Assembly (NCBI GenBank): GCA_025924495.1
Contig: JAICIG010000013.1
Coordinates: 1-36,441, forward strand
Direction: 5' to 3'
Source: Pirellulales bacterium
Lineage (GTDB): Bacteria > Planctomycetota > Planctomycetia > Pirellulales > JAICIG01
DNA length: 36,441 bases
Part shown: positions 1 to 8,800 of the stretch, piece by piece
Layout: every line of letters begins with the position of its first letter
Numbering within the stretch: the stretch's first letter is position 1
The notes under the pieces: model-generated
Seen by the model: only the letters and a program-made list of their open reading frames with translations
What the model was told of the DNA's origin: nothing
Databases searched by the model: none
Made by a program: the position numbers and the translations under genes

Positions 1-681
1 CGCTGCCGTGTCGGGCAAGAACGACGGCACGATCACGTCCTTAGGGTCGTAATGGACCGAGTTGATGCCTGGATAACCTTGCGGACGATTGCCGAACGCA
101 TCGGGCTTTTCCCCCGAGCTTTCAACGCGATTGCCGCTACGGTGCGGATCGGCCGTGCAGAAGTACAAAAAGAACGGTCGCGGGTCGGCGGCCGCCAGAA
201 ACTCGCGGCAATTCTCGGCCATTGCCGCCGGACTGCGGGCATTGCCAGCCAGCGCTTGGTCAAAATGATAAACGGGCTCGGGACCGACATGAAACTTGCC
301 GACGCGAGCCGTGCGATAACCGGCAGCGGCCAGCAATACGGGCAGCGTCTTCAAATTCTCGTAGGTGCGGAAATGATGATAACTGTGCTCGTGCCCGTAC
401 TGGGCGTTGGCATGATTGAACAACCCGCTGAGAATGACCGAGCGACTGGCACTGCAACTGGCTGTCGTGCAAAACGCCAGATCGAACCGCGTACCGTCGG
501 CCGCCAGGCGATCGAGGTGCGGAGTTTTAATCACTGGATTGCCGTAGCAACCGGCATCCGGGCTATGGTCGTCGGTGACGAACAAGACCACGTTACGCCC
601 TGCCGCTTGCACGCTCGCGGTCAATAAGAGCGCGACAAGAAAGACAAGAGTCGGGTAGCGGAGCTTGAAGGTTTTCAGCAT
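1..681 (-). CDS. Sulfatase, heparan N-sulfatase-like, 3' part missing
   Basis: This is the N-terminal 227 residues of an arylsulfatase-superfamily enzyme that hydrolyses sulfate esters or N-sulfates; the rest lies beyond the left edge. A Sec signal peptide (hydrophobic residues about 11-22, then SVQAA) predicts export. The VTDDHSPDAGCYGN stretch supplies the paired metal-binding aspartates D37/D38. The formylglycine site is C76 in CSASR, with Ala where most sulfatases have Pro; a C/S-x-A/P-x-R form is accepted by known maturases. The motif and the following SVILSGL resemble the sulfoglucosamine sulfohydrolase (S1_8-like) group. The ATG at 679-681 is chosen because it gives the signal peptide. 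No maturase or polysaccharide-utilisation partner is visible here, so the substrate is unknown. Confidence 0.9.
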   Translation of the reverse strand, partial: MLKTFKLRYPTLVFLVALLLTASVQAAGRNVVLFVTDDHSPDAGCYGNPVIKTPHLDRLAADGTRFDLAFCTTASCSASRSVILSGLFNHANAQYGHEHSYHHFRTYENLKTLPVLLAAAGYRTARVGKFHVGPEPVYHFDQALAGNARSPAAMAENCREFLAAADPRPFFLYFCTADPHRSGNRVESSGEKPDAFGNRPQGYPGINSVHYDPKDVIVPSFLPDTAA

Positions 682-880
682 TGTTGTCTCTGTCGAGGAT
701 CCTCATGGCGGCGACGAACCAGCGTCTATCGACTACGTCGGTTCTTAGACTAGCTGATGATCCTCGTAACGGCGACAAAGGGGCACGGTTTCGCCGAGAA
801 AAGGAATTTGTCGCCCCCGCCAGCCCCTGCCGTGAGCGGCCGTTCCAGTGCTAGAAATGCGACGGAAACGAGAGATAAGT

Positions 881-965
881 GCGGGAAACAGGACTTGAAC
901 CTGCACGACCGGTAAGGGTCACCAGGCCCTCAACCTGGCGCGTCTGCCAATTCCGCCATTCCCGC
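881..965 (-). tRNA. tRNA-Leu (anticodon GAG)
   Basis: Read on the minus strand, the 85 bases fold as a class II tRNA. The acceptor GCGGGAA pairs with TTCCCGC. The anticodon stem CCAGG/CCTGG encloses the loop TTGAGGG with anticodon GAG (reads CUC/CUU Leu codons). A long variable arm follows, and the T-loop GGTTCAAGTCC is intact. The 3' CCA is not encoded: the bases after the acceptor read ACT, so CCA must be added after transcription. It stands alone between the sulfatase and the phosphatase gene. Confidence 0.95.
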
Positions 966-985
966 GAGTTTGGCATAGTTTCTTG

Positions 986-1013
986 AGTCTAAGCCTTCTC
1001 CCGCGGTCGTCAA
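986..1013 (-). promoter_or_regulatory. Putative sigma-70 promoter for tRNA-Leu
   Basis: On the minus strand TTGACG (1008-1013) is followed after 16 bases by TAGACT (986-991). These match the -35 and -10 consensus at five and four of six positions. The tRNA 5' end lies 20 bases beyond the -10, which fits a short leader. This was found by eye only. Confidence 0.45.
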
Positions 1014-1098
1014 GTCGTCAGCCGATTCGCCGAGGCGATGACACGACAGGGCCAGAATCGAGGATATCCCCCGCCCCGCGCCCCGTGCCGGTCCATCC

Positions 1099-2682
1099 TC
1101 AGCGTGCTGGCGAACCGCGCCGCTTGAGAATCAACACGGTGCGGTCTTGAACATTTGCGCCGGCAAGCGAAAAGATTTGATCGCGAATTCGTCCCACCAA
1201 CTCGTTGGCTGTCGTTTTGAGGTGAGGAATCAGACCTTCCAGCAGGCGACGCTCCGCAGCACTTGAGCTCTGCTCGAGCGCCGCCCGGATTCCGTCGGTG
1301 AGGATCACGATCGCCTCGCCCGGAAACAGCGACTTCTCAAGTTCAGCATAGCGGTTTTCCGGCAACATGCCGAGCATCAAGCTGGGCTCGAATAGCGCCT
1401 TGGCTCCTTCGGAGGAGAGCAAATACGCTCCGAGTTGCCCCGCGGATGCGAGGCGAATGCGCCCGTCCTCCGGCGACGCAATGGCGTATAACAAACCGGC
1501 GGACTGATCTCCCGCCGATGAGCTCCACAACGATTGATTGATGCGATCCAGCAACCGGGCGGGCTCGTCGATGTACTCGGCATAAGACCGCACTGCAGAT
1601 CGCAAGCTGCTGGCCGTCAATGCGGCTTCGAGCCCTTGCGCCGAGCAGTCGCCCACCGCGAGAGCCAGCCGATCTTCAGGCTGCACAAACCAATCGTAGA
1701 AATCGCCGCCGACGGGCCCGGCTTGCTCGGTCCAGCCAGCGACGTCCCAGTCGTCTACGAGCGGAGAGATGTGAGGTCGCTGATTCTGCTCAAAGCGTTC
1801 TGCCGCAGCCAACTGCTGCTTGATCCGAGCTCCCTCGACCCCTTCGCTCATTAGCATTTCGCGTTCCAAATCCGCGGCGATGCGACCTGCCACGATCTCG
1901 ACCAGATTCACTTCCTGATCGCTAAACGGGCGCGGCTCATTGCTGAACAGCCAGAGCGTGCCAAGCGGCGTCGTGGGGGTCGAGACCGGGACGCAGACCG
2001 CCGCGCTGCAACTCTCCGGGAGATTCCATTCGCGGTAGGGCTCTGCGTCTTCCAAGACGACGGCATGTCCTGCCAGCGCCTCCAGATCGGCGGCCGCTCG
2101 GTTCAGCGGCCTGGCCGAATCCAATAATCGCTGCTGGGGCAGTCCCCAGCGCGATCGCAGCTTGAGTTCAGTTGTGCCTTCATCCAGCAGATACAGCGCG
2201 GCCGCATGGCAGCCGACAGCCTCGGCGCCTCCGCGCAGGACTTGCTCGAGCCGATCAGCCAGGTGTTGTTCCGCCGAGTGATGCGGCACGAGCGGCACGC
2301 CAGCGGCCAATTCCGCCTCCCGACGGCGCAGCGATTCACGAGTTTGCTCCAACTCGCACCACAGCTTAGCGATCAACATGGCGAGATCGGCGGCCGCGGT
2401 AAGGTCGGTCTGCGCTGCTGGCGACTCACCTTTGACCACTGCGACGCCCACGCGCAGTTGGCCGGGCCCGGAGGGCTGACCCGATTCAACGGGGGCCGAC
2501 CACAGAACTTCGATATCGCGCGGCTTGGGGCCTTCGGTCAAGTTGCGCAGCGACCAACCGGTGACGCGCTCGAAAGCCTGGCAAACTTCGCCCAAGCTGG
2601 TCGCGCCTTCGACAGGGGCCGCGCTGGGCCGAGACGCTTGTTCGGTAAAAATCCGCAGATAGCTGGGAATCGACTTGGCCAC
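1099..2682 (-). CDS. GAF-domain PP2C/SpoIIE-type serine phosphatase (RsbU-like)
   Basis: This 527-residue cytoplasmic protein probably dephosphorylates an anti-sigma antagonist or related regulator, as SpoIIE/RsbU phosphatases do. After an N-terminal region and a charged helix (about 100-125) comes a GAF-like sensor domain (about 137-275), a linking helix (275-300), and a PP2C/SpoIIE domain (about 310-522). PP2C metal-ligand motifs are visible: GGDFYDW with D327, VGDCSAQG with D345, TDGI, and a terminal QDRTVLIL. Two spots are unusual. The normal G-K/H-G after the second Asp is A-Q-G, and the last motif keeps only one of the usual two acidic residues. The start is GTG at 2682 with a weak ribosome site. 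No switch kinase or STAS gene is adjacent, so its partner is unknown. Confidence 0.88.
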   Translation of the reverse strand: MAKSIPSYLRIFTEQASRPSAAPVEGATSLGEVCQAFERVTGWSLRNLTEGPKPRDIEVLWSAPVESGQPSGPGQLRVGVAVVKGESPAAQTDLTAAADLAMLIAKLWCELEQTRESLRRREAELAAGVPLVPHHSAEQHLADRLEQVLRGGAEAVGCHAAALYLLDEGTTELKLRSRWGLPQQRLLDSARPLNRAAADLEALAGHAVVLEDAEPYREWNLPESCSAAVCVPVSTPTTPLGTLWLFSNEPRPFSDQEVNLVEIVAGRIAADLEREMLMSEGVEGARIKQQLAAAERFEQNQRPHISPLVDDWDVAGWTEQAGPVGGDFYDWFVQPEDRLALAVGDCSAQGLEAALTASSLRSAVRSYAEYIDEPARLLDRINQSLWSSSAGDQSAGLLYAIASPEDGRIRLASAGQLGAYLLSSEGAKALFEPSLMLGMLPENRYAELEKSLFPGEAIVILTDGIRAALEQSSSAAERRLLEGLIPHLKTTANELVGRIRDQIFSLAGANVQDRTVLILKRRGSPAR

Positions 2683-2974
2683 GGTTCACTCGCGACAGGG
2701 GCGGGAATTAGGTAGATGCCTGATCCGCTCCCTGACCACGGATTCGCGCCGACAAATGTGCGATAGGTCGTCCCGCCTGGCAACTCCGCCAACTAGGACA
2801 ACCCGAACGCATTCCTCTGCGCAAACCGCCCAGCATCCGTGACCGGTCGTTGTTACCAACATCGGTCCGCAGCCGCGCGGATTTGAGCCTGTCGGGCAAA
2901 AATGGCGATCGAGCGCTGGCGACGGGCCTATAACCGATACGCCCGTCCGGATTCCTACGCGCCCGGCGCGCGAA
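2683..2974. other. Intergenic region, nothing recognised
   Basis: This 292-base gap separates two minus-strand genes, the CBS protein upstream and the phosphatase downstream. Overlapping reading frames exist but none has a convincing ribosome site or a recognisable product. It presumably carries the phosphatase promoter, but I could not pick one out. Confidence 0.4.
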
Positions 2975-3829
2975 CTATTTTTTCGCCGCCGGGGCGGCGG
3001 GCGTTAAAGTGCGAGGAGCCGTCGTCTGCTTGGGAATCAGGATAAAGCAGCCGTGCCGCTTGTGCCGCGTAACCTCGAAGGCGCTGCCGTGAAACTTGAT
3101 GTCGAAGTGGGCGACGAAGTCGCTGGCAGGAATCACGATTTGATCGGCGTCTCGCGAGATTTTCCGGCAACCATCTTCTTTTTCCGACGTGAGCTTTACG
3201 AGAATCCGCCCGGTCGGCACGTCGTATCCGAGCACCGCAAACTCGGGCACGCTGGCGGGATCGTCGACGCATGTCAACGGCAATACCAAGGCGCCGTTGG
3301 AACGGCGGAAGAACGCGGGAATCTGCGGCCGCGTTTCAACCGCAGGCATGAACAGCCGAAACTCCTCCTCCAGCTTGGCGCCCTGGCGGCCCGAAATGTG
3401 GCGCAGCAAGTCCAGGATGCTCAGTCCGCCAATGAGCCGCTTCTCCTCGTCAACCACCGGCAGGCAGCCGATCTTCGCACTGGTCAGCACCAGCCCCGCG
3501 TTGGCGAGCGAGACGTCAGGCAACACGGTCACCGGTTCGCGCCGGATCAGGCTGCCAACCTCCCACGGGGCGTTTTCCTCGTTGCCCTCGCCGGCGCGCG
3601 CTTGATCGCCCATCGACTGAATGAAATGCTTGAGAATATCTCGCTGCGAAACAACTCCCATCACGTGGCGGTCGTTATCGACGACGATGGCATGCCGCAT
3701 GTTATTTTCAGCCAGCAGTTCGGCGGCCTCCATCGCTGATGTTTTCGACAGCACCGTCACGACTTGCTCGCACATGGCGTCGCGCACCAGTCCCTCGACT
3801 TCCGCTGAGGCTTTCTCCAAGGTTTGCAT
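2975..3829 (-). CDS. Two-CBS-domain protein with unassigned C-terminal domain
   Basis: This is a 284-residue cytoplasmic protein. Residues about 14-72 and 93-148 form a CBS (Bateman) pair, with VVDNDRHVMGVVSQRDIL and VVDEEKRLIGGLSILDLL as the characteristic C-terminal strands and helices. Such pairs usually bind adenine nucleotides and act as energy sensors. Residues about 155-266 form a separate region that I do not recognise; it is rich in basic and aromatic residues and holds DGCRKISRDADQIVIPASDF and a late HKRHGCFILIP. The tail (268-284) is Ala/Pro/Lys-rich. The ATG start is fixed by an AGGAG ribosome site 7 bases upstream. It may sense nucleotides and regulate an unknown target through the C-terminal part. 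No linked enzyme is adjacent. Confidence 0.88.
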   Translation of the reverse strand: MQTLEKASAEVEGLVRDAMCEQVVTVLSKTSAMEAAELLAENNMRHAIVVDNDRHVMGVVSQRDILKHFIQSMGDQARAGEGNEENAPWEVGSLIRREPVTVLPDVSLANAGLVLTSAKIGCLPVVDEEKRLIGGLSILDLLRHISGRQGAKLEEEFRLFMPAVETRPQIPAFFRRSNGALVLPLTCVDDPASVPEFAVLGYDVPTGRILVKLTSEKEDGCRKISRDADQIVIPASDFVAHFDIKFHGSAFEVTRHKRHGCFILIPKQTTAPRTLTPAAPAAKK

Positions 3830-4245
3830 TCACGGCTCCTGACGCTGCGTTTAAGCTGAGATTGCGAATTCTCGTCGTGCGAGGCATCGACCGCCGCGCA
3901 ACCGCAAGCCTGCCGGCATTTGGCGCAGCTCCGAATGGAGTCGCTCGGTTGCCGTACATCTTTACTGGTCGTTACCCCGTCGGACTGCGCGGCTGGCGAA
4001 GATGTGCGCCGCGGCAAGCCCGCCTTGTATTTCGTAGTTTATTTTCGGCGATGGGCAAGGCGTTTTTCGTAACGCTCACCAGAATTGCGTCAGCGTGGCG
4101 CAACGGCCGACCACCCGCATGGACTGGTTTCGTCTCTGGCGGTACGATATGTGCACAGGTCGCCAATCCGTCGCGATGGATGTAGCGACTTTATCACCTC
4201 CGACGACTATCTTGCACCGCAACCTGTGAATTGGGTGAGGCGGAA
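3830..4245. other. Divergent intergenic region
   Basis: This 416-base gap lies between the divergent CBS gene (minus) and the small beta-flower gene (plus). It should contain both promoters. Several reading frames cross it, but none has a credible start or recognisable protein. A short inverted repeat (GTCGC at 4171, GCGAC at 4186) is too weak to assign a role. I see no RNA gene. Confidence 0.4.
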
Positions 4246-4533
4246 ATGACCCCGGTTTGGAAAATAACTTCTGGCGAATTCGCTGGGTGGTACTCCAATG
4301 ACGCGCTTTACAATTCGCGCGGCATCCACATTGGCTGCCTGGCGGGCGCCAGCGCCTATTCGCTCGCCGGAGAGTATCTGGGCGATATCCACGAGGCTCA
4401 ATGGATCGGTCGCCCCGACGGGGTTCACCGCAACCATGCCCCCGCGCTTGTCAAAGCAGAGAACGTCGCGCATGCCCCCTTGCCTGACCGCGAAGGCCTA
4501 GCGCTACCCGGTTGGGTTGATCCGGCGTTTTGA
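4246..4533 (+). CDS. Small protein resembling the 4-fold beta-flower domain
   Basis: This is a 95-residue protein with no signal peptide or membrane segment. The first 60 residues hold short repeated beta-hairpin units of the form Y-x-x-x-G-x-x-(I/L)-G: ALYNSRGIHIG then AYSLAGEYLGDIHEAQWIG, ahead of a PDGVHRNH segment. This pattern matches the small bacterial '4-fold beta flower' family, whose role is unknown. The tail (about 65-95) is Pro/Ala-rich. The ATG at 4246 is preferred over an in-frame TTG at 4231, because GGTGAGG lies 5 bases before it. It stands alone, convergent with the SLBB gene. Confidence 0.68.
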   Translation: MTPVWKITSGEFAGWYSNDALYNSRGIHIGCLAGASAYSLAGEYLGDIHEAQWIGRPDGVHRNHAPALVKAENVAHAPLPDREGLALPGWVDPAF

Positions 4534-4599
4534 CGCAACGGACCGCGGCGATGGATGAATGGTAGGCGCTGTTTCGCCAGTTGCCGGCGAGCGGTCGAG

Positions 4600-5508
4600 C
4601 TATTCCTCGTCTTCAGGCCGTGCCGCCTGAATCGCTTCAGAAATCGTAGCCCGCGCTGGTTCTAGCCGCGGCGTTGCGTTGGAGTTGGAATAGTTCGTCT
4701 GCCGCGGGAAAATTGCAGCCGCAGGCGAGGGGCAAGGGCATTGACATCCCTCGCAGCAGGGGCACGACTGAACGCACGAGAGGAGTTGTTCGCTCAGAGT
4801 GCGCGTCGCAACATAAATCCGATCGCCGGGCATCAACTGAAAGTTCGTCGTGGTGTCGCCAAGTTGCACAATATGGCGATAGCAAATCGGCATGACCGTC
4901 CGGCAACCGTTGGGCGCACTTGGGCGACTGAGAATGATGTTGCACTGGGAAGCTTTATCGGAGAGTCCGCCCGCTTCGAGAATGCCGTCGAGCACGGTTT
5001 CCCGGCCTAGCAGCGGGAAAGAACCGGGCGAACTCACCTCGCCCAGTACGTAGTACACCGCGCTTTGGGGATTCACGAGCCGTACGTTGATCTCTTCCGC
5101 TTTCTTTTCCAAGGCTTTGACTGCCGCCGTCGCCTCGATTTCGATCTGGTCTACGGTCTTCCCCGCGGCAATCAACTTGCCGAACCTTCCCAGATCGATC
5201 GTACCGTCAGGCAACACCGTCTGGTCGGCTGGAAATCGCAAGGTGGAATCGAGCGCTACCGGTTCGACGAGCAGCGAATCGCCAGATTGCACCAGGTACG
5301 ACGGCAGCACCGTCTTCTCCAGTTCACGCGGAGCAGGCACGCTCGATGGAACGATACGGCGAACTTCCTTCGTTTCGCGCAACAGATAGTCGCCTGCGGG
5401 AAACAGCGTAAAAGAACTGCCCGAGCAGCCAGCGAGCGCCATTATCCAGCAGCAAAGCGTCAGCCGGACGGTTCGTCGCCACATCGCGAGGCGGTGAGAA
5501 TTGCGCAT
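4600..5508 (-). CDS. Polysaccharide-export-type SLBB lipoprotein (copy B)
   Basis: This 302-residue predicted lipoprotein has the lipobox LAGC with C28 as the lipidation site. A Poly_export domain follows (about 62-145; PSYLVQSGDSLLVEP, then FPADQTVLPDGTIDLGRFG) and then an SLBB domain (about 148-235; VYYVLGEVSSPGSFPLLGRE). Proteins of this type (Wza family) form periplasmic rings and outer-membrane exits for polysaccharide. The C-terminal tail is odd: seven cysteines within residues 245-259 (SCPCCEGCQCPCP), where Wza has an amphipathic helix. It is a clear paralogue of the lipoprotein at 10092-11018 and lies downstream of a giant AsmA-like gene, as its paralogue does. The ATG at 5508 is chosen over in-frame starts up to 5790, because it gives a lipoprotein signal with GGAG upstream. 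Confidence 0.87.
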   Translation of the reverse strand: MRNSHRLAMWRRTVRLTLCCWIMALAGCSGSSFTLFPAGDYLLRETKEVRRIVPSSVPAPRELEKTVLPSYLVQSGDSLLVEPVALDSTLRFPADQTVLPDGTIDLGRFGKLIAAGKTVDQIEIEATAAVKALEKKAEEINVRLVNPQSAVYYVLGEVSSPGSFPLLGRETVLDGILEAGGLSDKASQCNIILSRPSAPNGCRTVMPICYRHIVQLGDTTTNFQLMPGDRIYVATRTLSEQLLSCVQSCPCCEGCQCPCPSPAAAIFPRQTNYSNSNATPRLEPARATISEAIQAARPEDEE

Positions 5509-5824
5509 CAATCCGTTCTCCACAGTCGAGGTTCGCATCGAGGCCGCGCCGCGGCATGCTCGTCCGGCCTGGCGTTCCACGCAACGCGGCGTTTTCAAGC
5601 TACTGACTCTAAGTGGAGTCACATCGTTGCAAAGCCGCCCAGCGGTCGCCTCGTTTATTCTCTCGACGTGCGGCGCAGGCAACTCAACATGGATCGAGCC
5701 TGGGGCAACAGAAATCCGTTGGCGAGCGCCGAGCGTGGCGAAATTGCAAAGCTCTCCGCACGAAGCGGAAAGCCGCTCGGCAACAAACATGAGGGCAGGA
5801 GCGGTTAGTCGAGCGCGCGGTCGA
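5509..5824. other. Gap between AsmA-like B and SLBB B
   Basis: This 316-base spacer is open in the SLBB frame back to 5790, but the extra 94 residues look uncoding: no domain is recognisable and they would bury the lipoprotein signal. The equivalent gap in the other cassette copy is 262 bases. Apart from the inverted repeat at 5604-5621 I see nothing in it. Confidence 0.45.
5604..5621. repeat. Short inverted repeat upstream of SLBB gene B
   Basis: TGACTC and GAGTCA form a perfect 6-base inverted repeat around a 6-base spacer (TAAGTG), 96 bases upstream of the lipoprotein start. It could be an operator or a small hairpin. It is short enough to occur by chance. Confidence 0.25.
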
Positions 5825-8800
5825 CTACTCCGGCGTCCGCATCAGGAAAAATCGTACGGCTTCTTCGCCCAAGAGCGGCAAAGGGCGAACTTGGATCGAG
5901 GGAGATCTGCTTGTTCCGCGCACCTGAAGATGAACCACCTGGTTTGCGAGGAACTGGTTGGCCTCCAGCAACAGCCCGACAGGCGGGGCGACCAGCAGTG
6001 AAAGTTGCGTGGCCAGCGAAATAGCGCCTTGAGCTGCGGGATTAAGCATGTTCGTATTGACCGTCACATCCATCTCGAGCTTCCCGCCGAGAGAAGCCTT
6101 GCCAGTTGCATAAACCTGAGTCTTCGGCCCCGATAACGACAAGCGTTCGAAACGCACCACTCCCCGCGATAGCGTGGCGCGAACCTCGCCGTCGTCAAAA
6201 CGCGTCGCCGAGCTCAAGCCCCCGCCCGTATAAGAGCGGGCTTGATGCATGGCAGGCAGGCCCTGTGCATCGCGCAACGTGGCCTGAACTCGGCCGTTCA
6301 GATCGTGATACGACCTCACGTTCCGCCCCGAGACCTGAAATACGCCGGTGACTGTGCCGCTTCCTTTCGGGCTGCTCGGCGAATGCCTGAAAAGTTTCTG
6401 CAAGTGCACGCTGGAAATCTGCCCTTTCACATCCAATTGCACTTGGCTGGTCGCTACGACATGAATATCGCCAGCGATGCGGCCTGGGGAGACTTCCATA
6501 ACCAGGCCGCGCAACCGCAACTCGCGTCGCCAGGCATAAGGATCGAAGCTGATCTCCACCGGAGTCCTCAAGTTGCGGACTAGGAAGTCGCCGATTTCCG
6601 CCTGGCGCAGTTGCAGATCGCCGAGAACCTGCCAGGGCAGACCGCGGCCGTGATAAAGCCGCAATTCGAGATCCGCCATACCCTTGCTCTTTGACGCCAG
6701 CGACGGCCAGGCGAGCAACAACTTGCGCAGGTCGGCGCCGTAGAGCTCGATGTCGAGAGCGCTGCGCTGATCGCGCCCCAGAAAGGTAATGCCATGCACG
6801 AGCAGCTCCCCATCGGCGAGTTCTCCGGTCATTTCGTCGATTTCCAAACGGTCGTCGACCAGGCGAAGGGAACCGCGAACGCGATCGGCCAAACGCTCGT
6901 CGTTCCAGCGCAGATCGTCCAGTTCCACGTGCCCGGCGCCGCCTGGCTGACCGCTCTGTTCATCATGCTTATAGTCGAATTCGACGCTCGCCGTCCCGAA
7001 TAGCGAGTCGAGTTTGCCATGTCGACGTAGCAGTTCGCTAACACGGTGAAGCTGCAACTTCTCAAGCCGTAGCTTGCCTTCGTTGACGCCATTCGGGTGC
7101 TTAGCGCTGGGCTCGTGCCAATGTCCGCTCAGCATCACCTGCCCGCCGAGGGCCTCTCCGTCAACCTGATATTTCAGAACCTCATGTTGGCTGGCCAGCG
7201 CCGCGTGCACATGACCTAAAGGCACGGAATCGGCCAGAATCTCGGCCGCATCAAGCGAGGCCTCTACGAGCCACTCTTCGACGTTCAACAATTGTCCGGC
7301 TGGAATTTGAGCGTCGACTTTTGCGTCGACGCGCCCTTGGAGTCGAAGCGGCAATCGGGCTAGCCCGGCGAGCAAATGCGCCAGGTCAAGCTGTTCCAAT
7401 GTCAACAGAATCTCGCCGGCGGCGTTTTTAGCCAATGGTAACGCGATCTTGCCGTGCGCTTGCCCCTCGTCGAGCGACGCTGCAATTGATTCCAACGAAA
7501 GGACTTTCTCATCGACGACAAAGTCAAATTCGAGGGAGTCGATGGCGGCGGCATTGACTTGCAGATTTGCGAGGCTGGCGGCGCCCTGGGCCGCTATGGA
7601 AAACGGCGCCACGGCTCCTTCGACCTCGTACGTGGTCGCGAGCCTGCCATGAACATCGAGCGGCGGGCGAAAGTCTTCGGGCAATTCATTCAAAACGGAT
7701 AGATCGAAATCGGCGACCTTCATGGCCGCTCGGAATGCGAACGGCGCGGCCAACGTCATGCGCCCCGATGCCTGCAATGTAGCCTCTTTCCCGGCCCCGT
7801 TTGGCGTTTGGCTGGCGGTCAGGTTGGCGATGTCCAGCATGCCGTCCGCCGCATGAGCCTCGACATCGACGCGCAGCGGCGCCGATCCCTCCAACGCCAG
7901 TTCGCGGAGCGCCACTTTGGCGTCGGTTCGCCATGCCGCGAGATCAAGTAATCCGCCAGGCGGCGCGGCGGCGTGAAAGCTGCCGTTTGTCGTGCCTCTG
8001 ATTTCCAGCGGCAGCGTCGGCAAATCGACGCACAACTTATCCAGGCTCAATCCTTGCCAGTTGAACGTCGCCTCATTTGCCGCCTTCTGCGAAAGACCAG
8101 CAAACAGCGATCCCTGCATATGTCCGCCGTAAAGCGCTGCGTCCAACTTGCGGATCTCGATGCGTTGCTCATTCGCAGCGAATTCGCAGCTCGCCGATTC
8201 AACTTCCACGGAGCCGGCGCGCAAACGGCGCACCGCCAGGGAGCCCTGGCCACTCGCTCCAAGCGGGCTGAGCGCGCCCTGCAGATCGGTCGAAACATCG
8301 ACACGTCCGCGTAGCCTCGCCGACGCGCGCCAATTCTTTGCCAGTTTTTCAAACAGTTCGAGGTCCACGTCGGCGGCGCGCAAACTCAATTGATAAGCGA
8401 AAGGCGTCGCCAACTGCAATTCGGCCGAGCCCGTCAGGCGCGACTTGCCGGCGCCCGCCACGAGGTCGCGAACGTGCAGACGTCCGGCCACAATTTGCAC
8501 CGTCGCTGATGCCTGAGGTCCGCCTGCAGACGCAACATCTTGCTGCAATCCGACGCTGCCGTGCGCCTGCCACGCGGCTGGCTCATGCCACCGGCTGGCC
8601 GGCATCCGCAACTGCAATGTGCCGGAGCTGGACCCAGCAGGAGTCCCTTCGAGACCGGTCGCCTCGCGAGCCAGACGATCTACGGGCAGCCGGCTCCAGC
8701 GCAAACCCGCCTTGATTTCTCCCTCCTTGGTCAACGGCATGGCCAGTGAAAGGTCAATCCGCCCGCCATACAAACCCGCATTCAAGGGATGGACGTGCAA

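Noticed and set aside
52..627. 191-residue plus-strand reading frame
   Set aside because: It is antisense to the sulfatase, whose signal peptide, DD pair and CSASR motif are clear. No domain is visible in the plus-strand frame.
5509..5790. 94-residue N-terminal extension of SLBB lipoprotein B
   Set aside because: It would bury the lipoprotein signal, and its paralogue lacks it. ATG at 5508 has a ribosome site.
7973..8314. Long antisense reading frames within the AsmA-like genes
   Set aside because: Many overlap in both giant genes, have no conserved domain, and fit the codon-bias shadow pattern.
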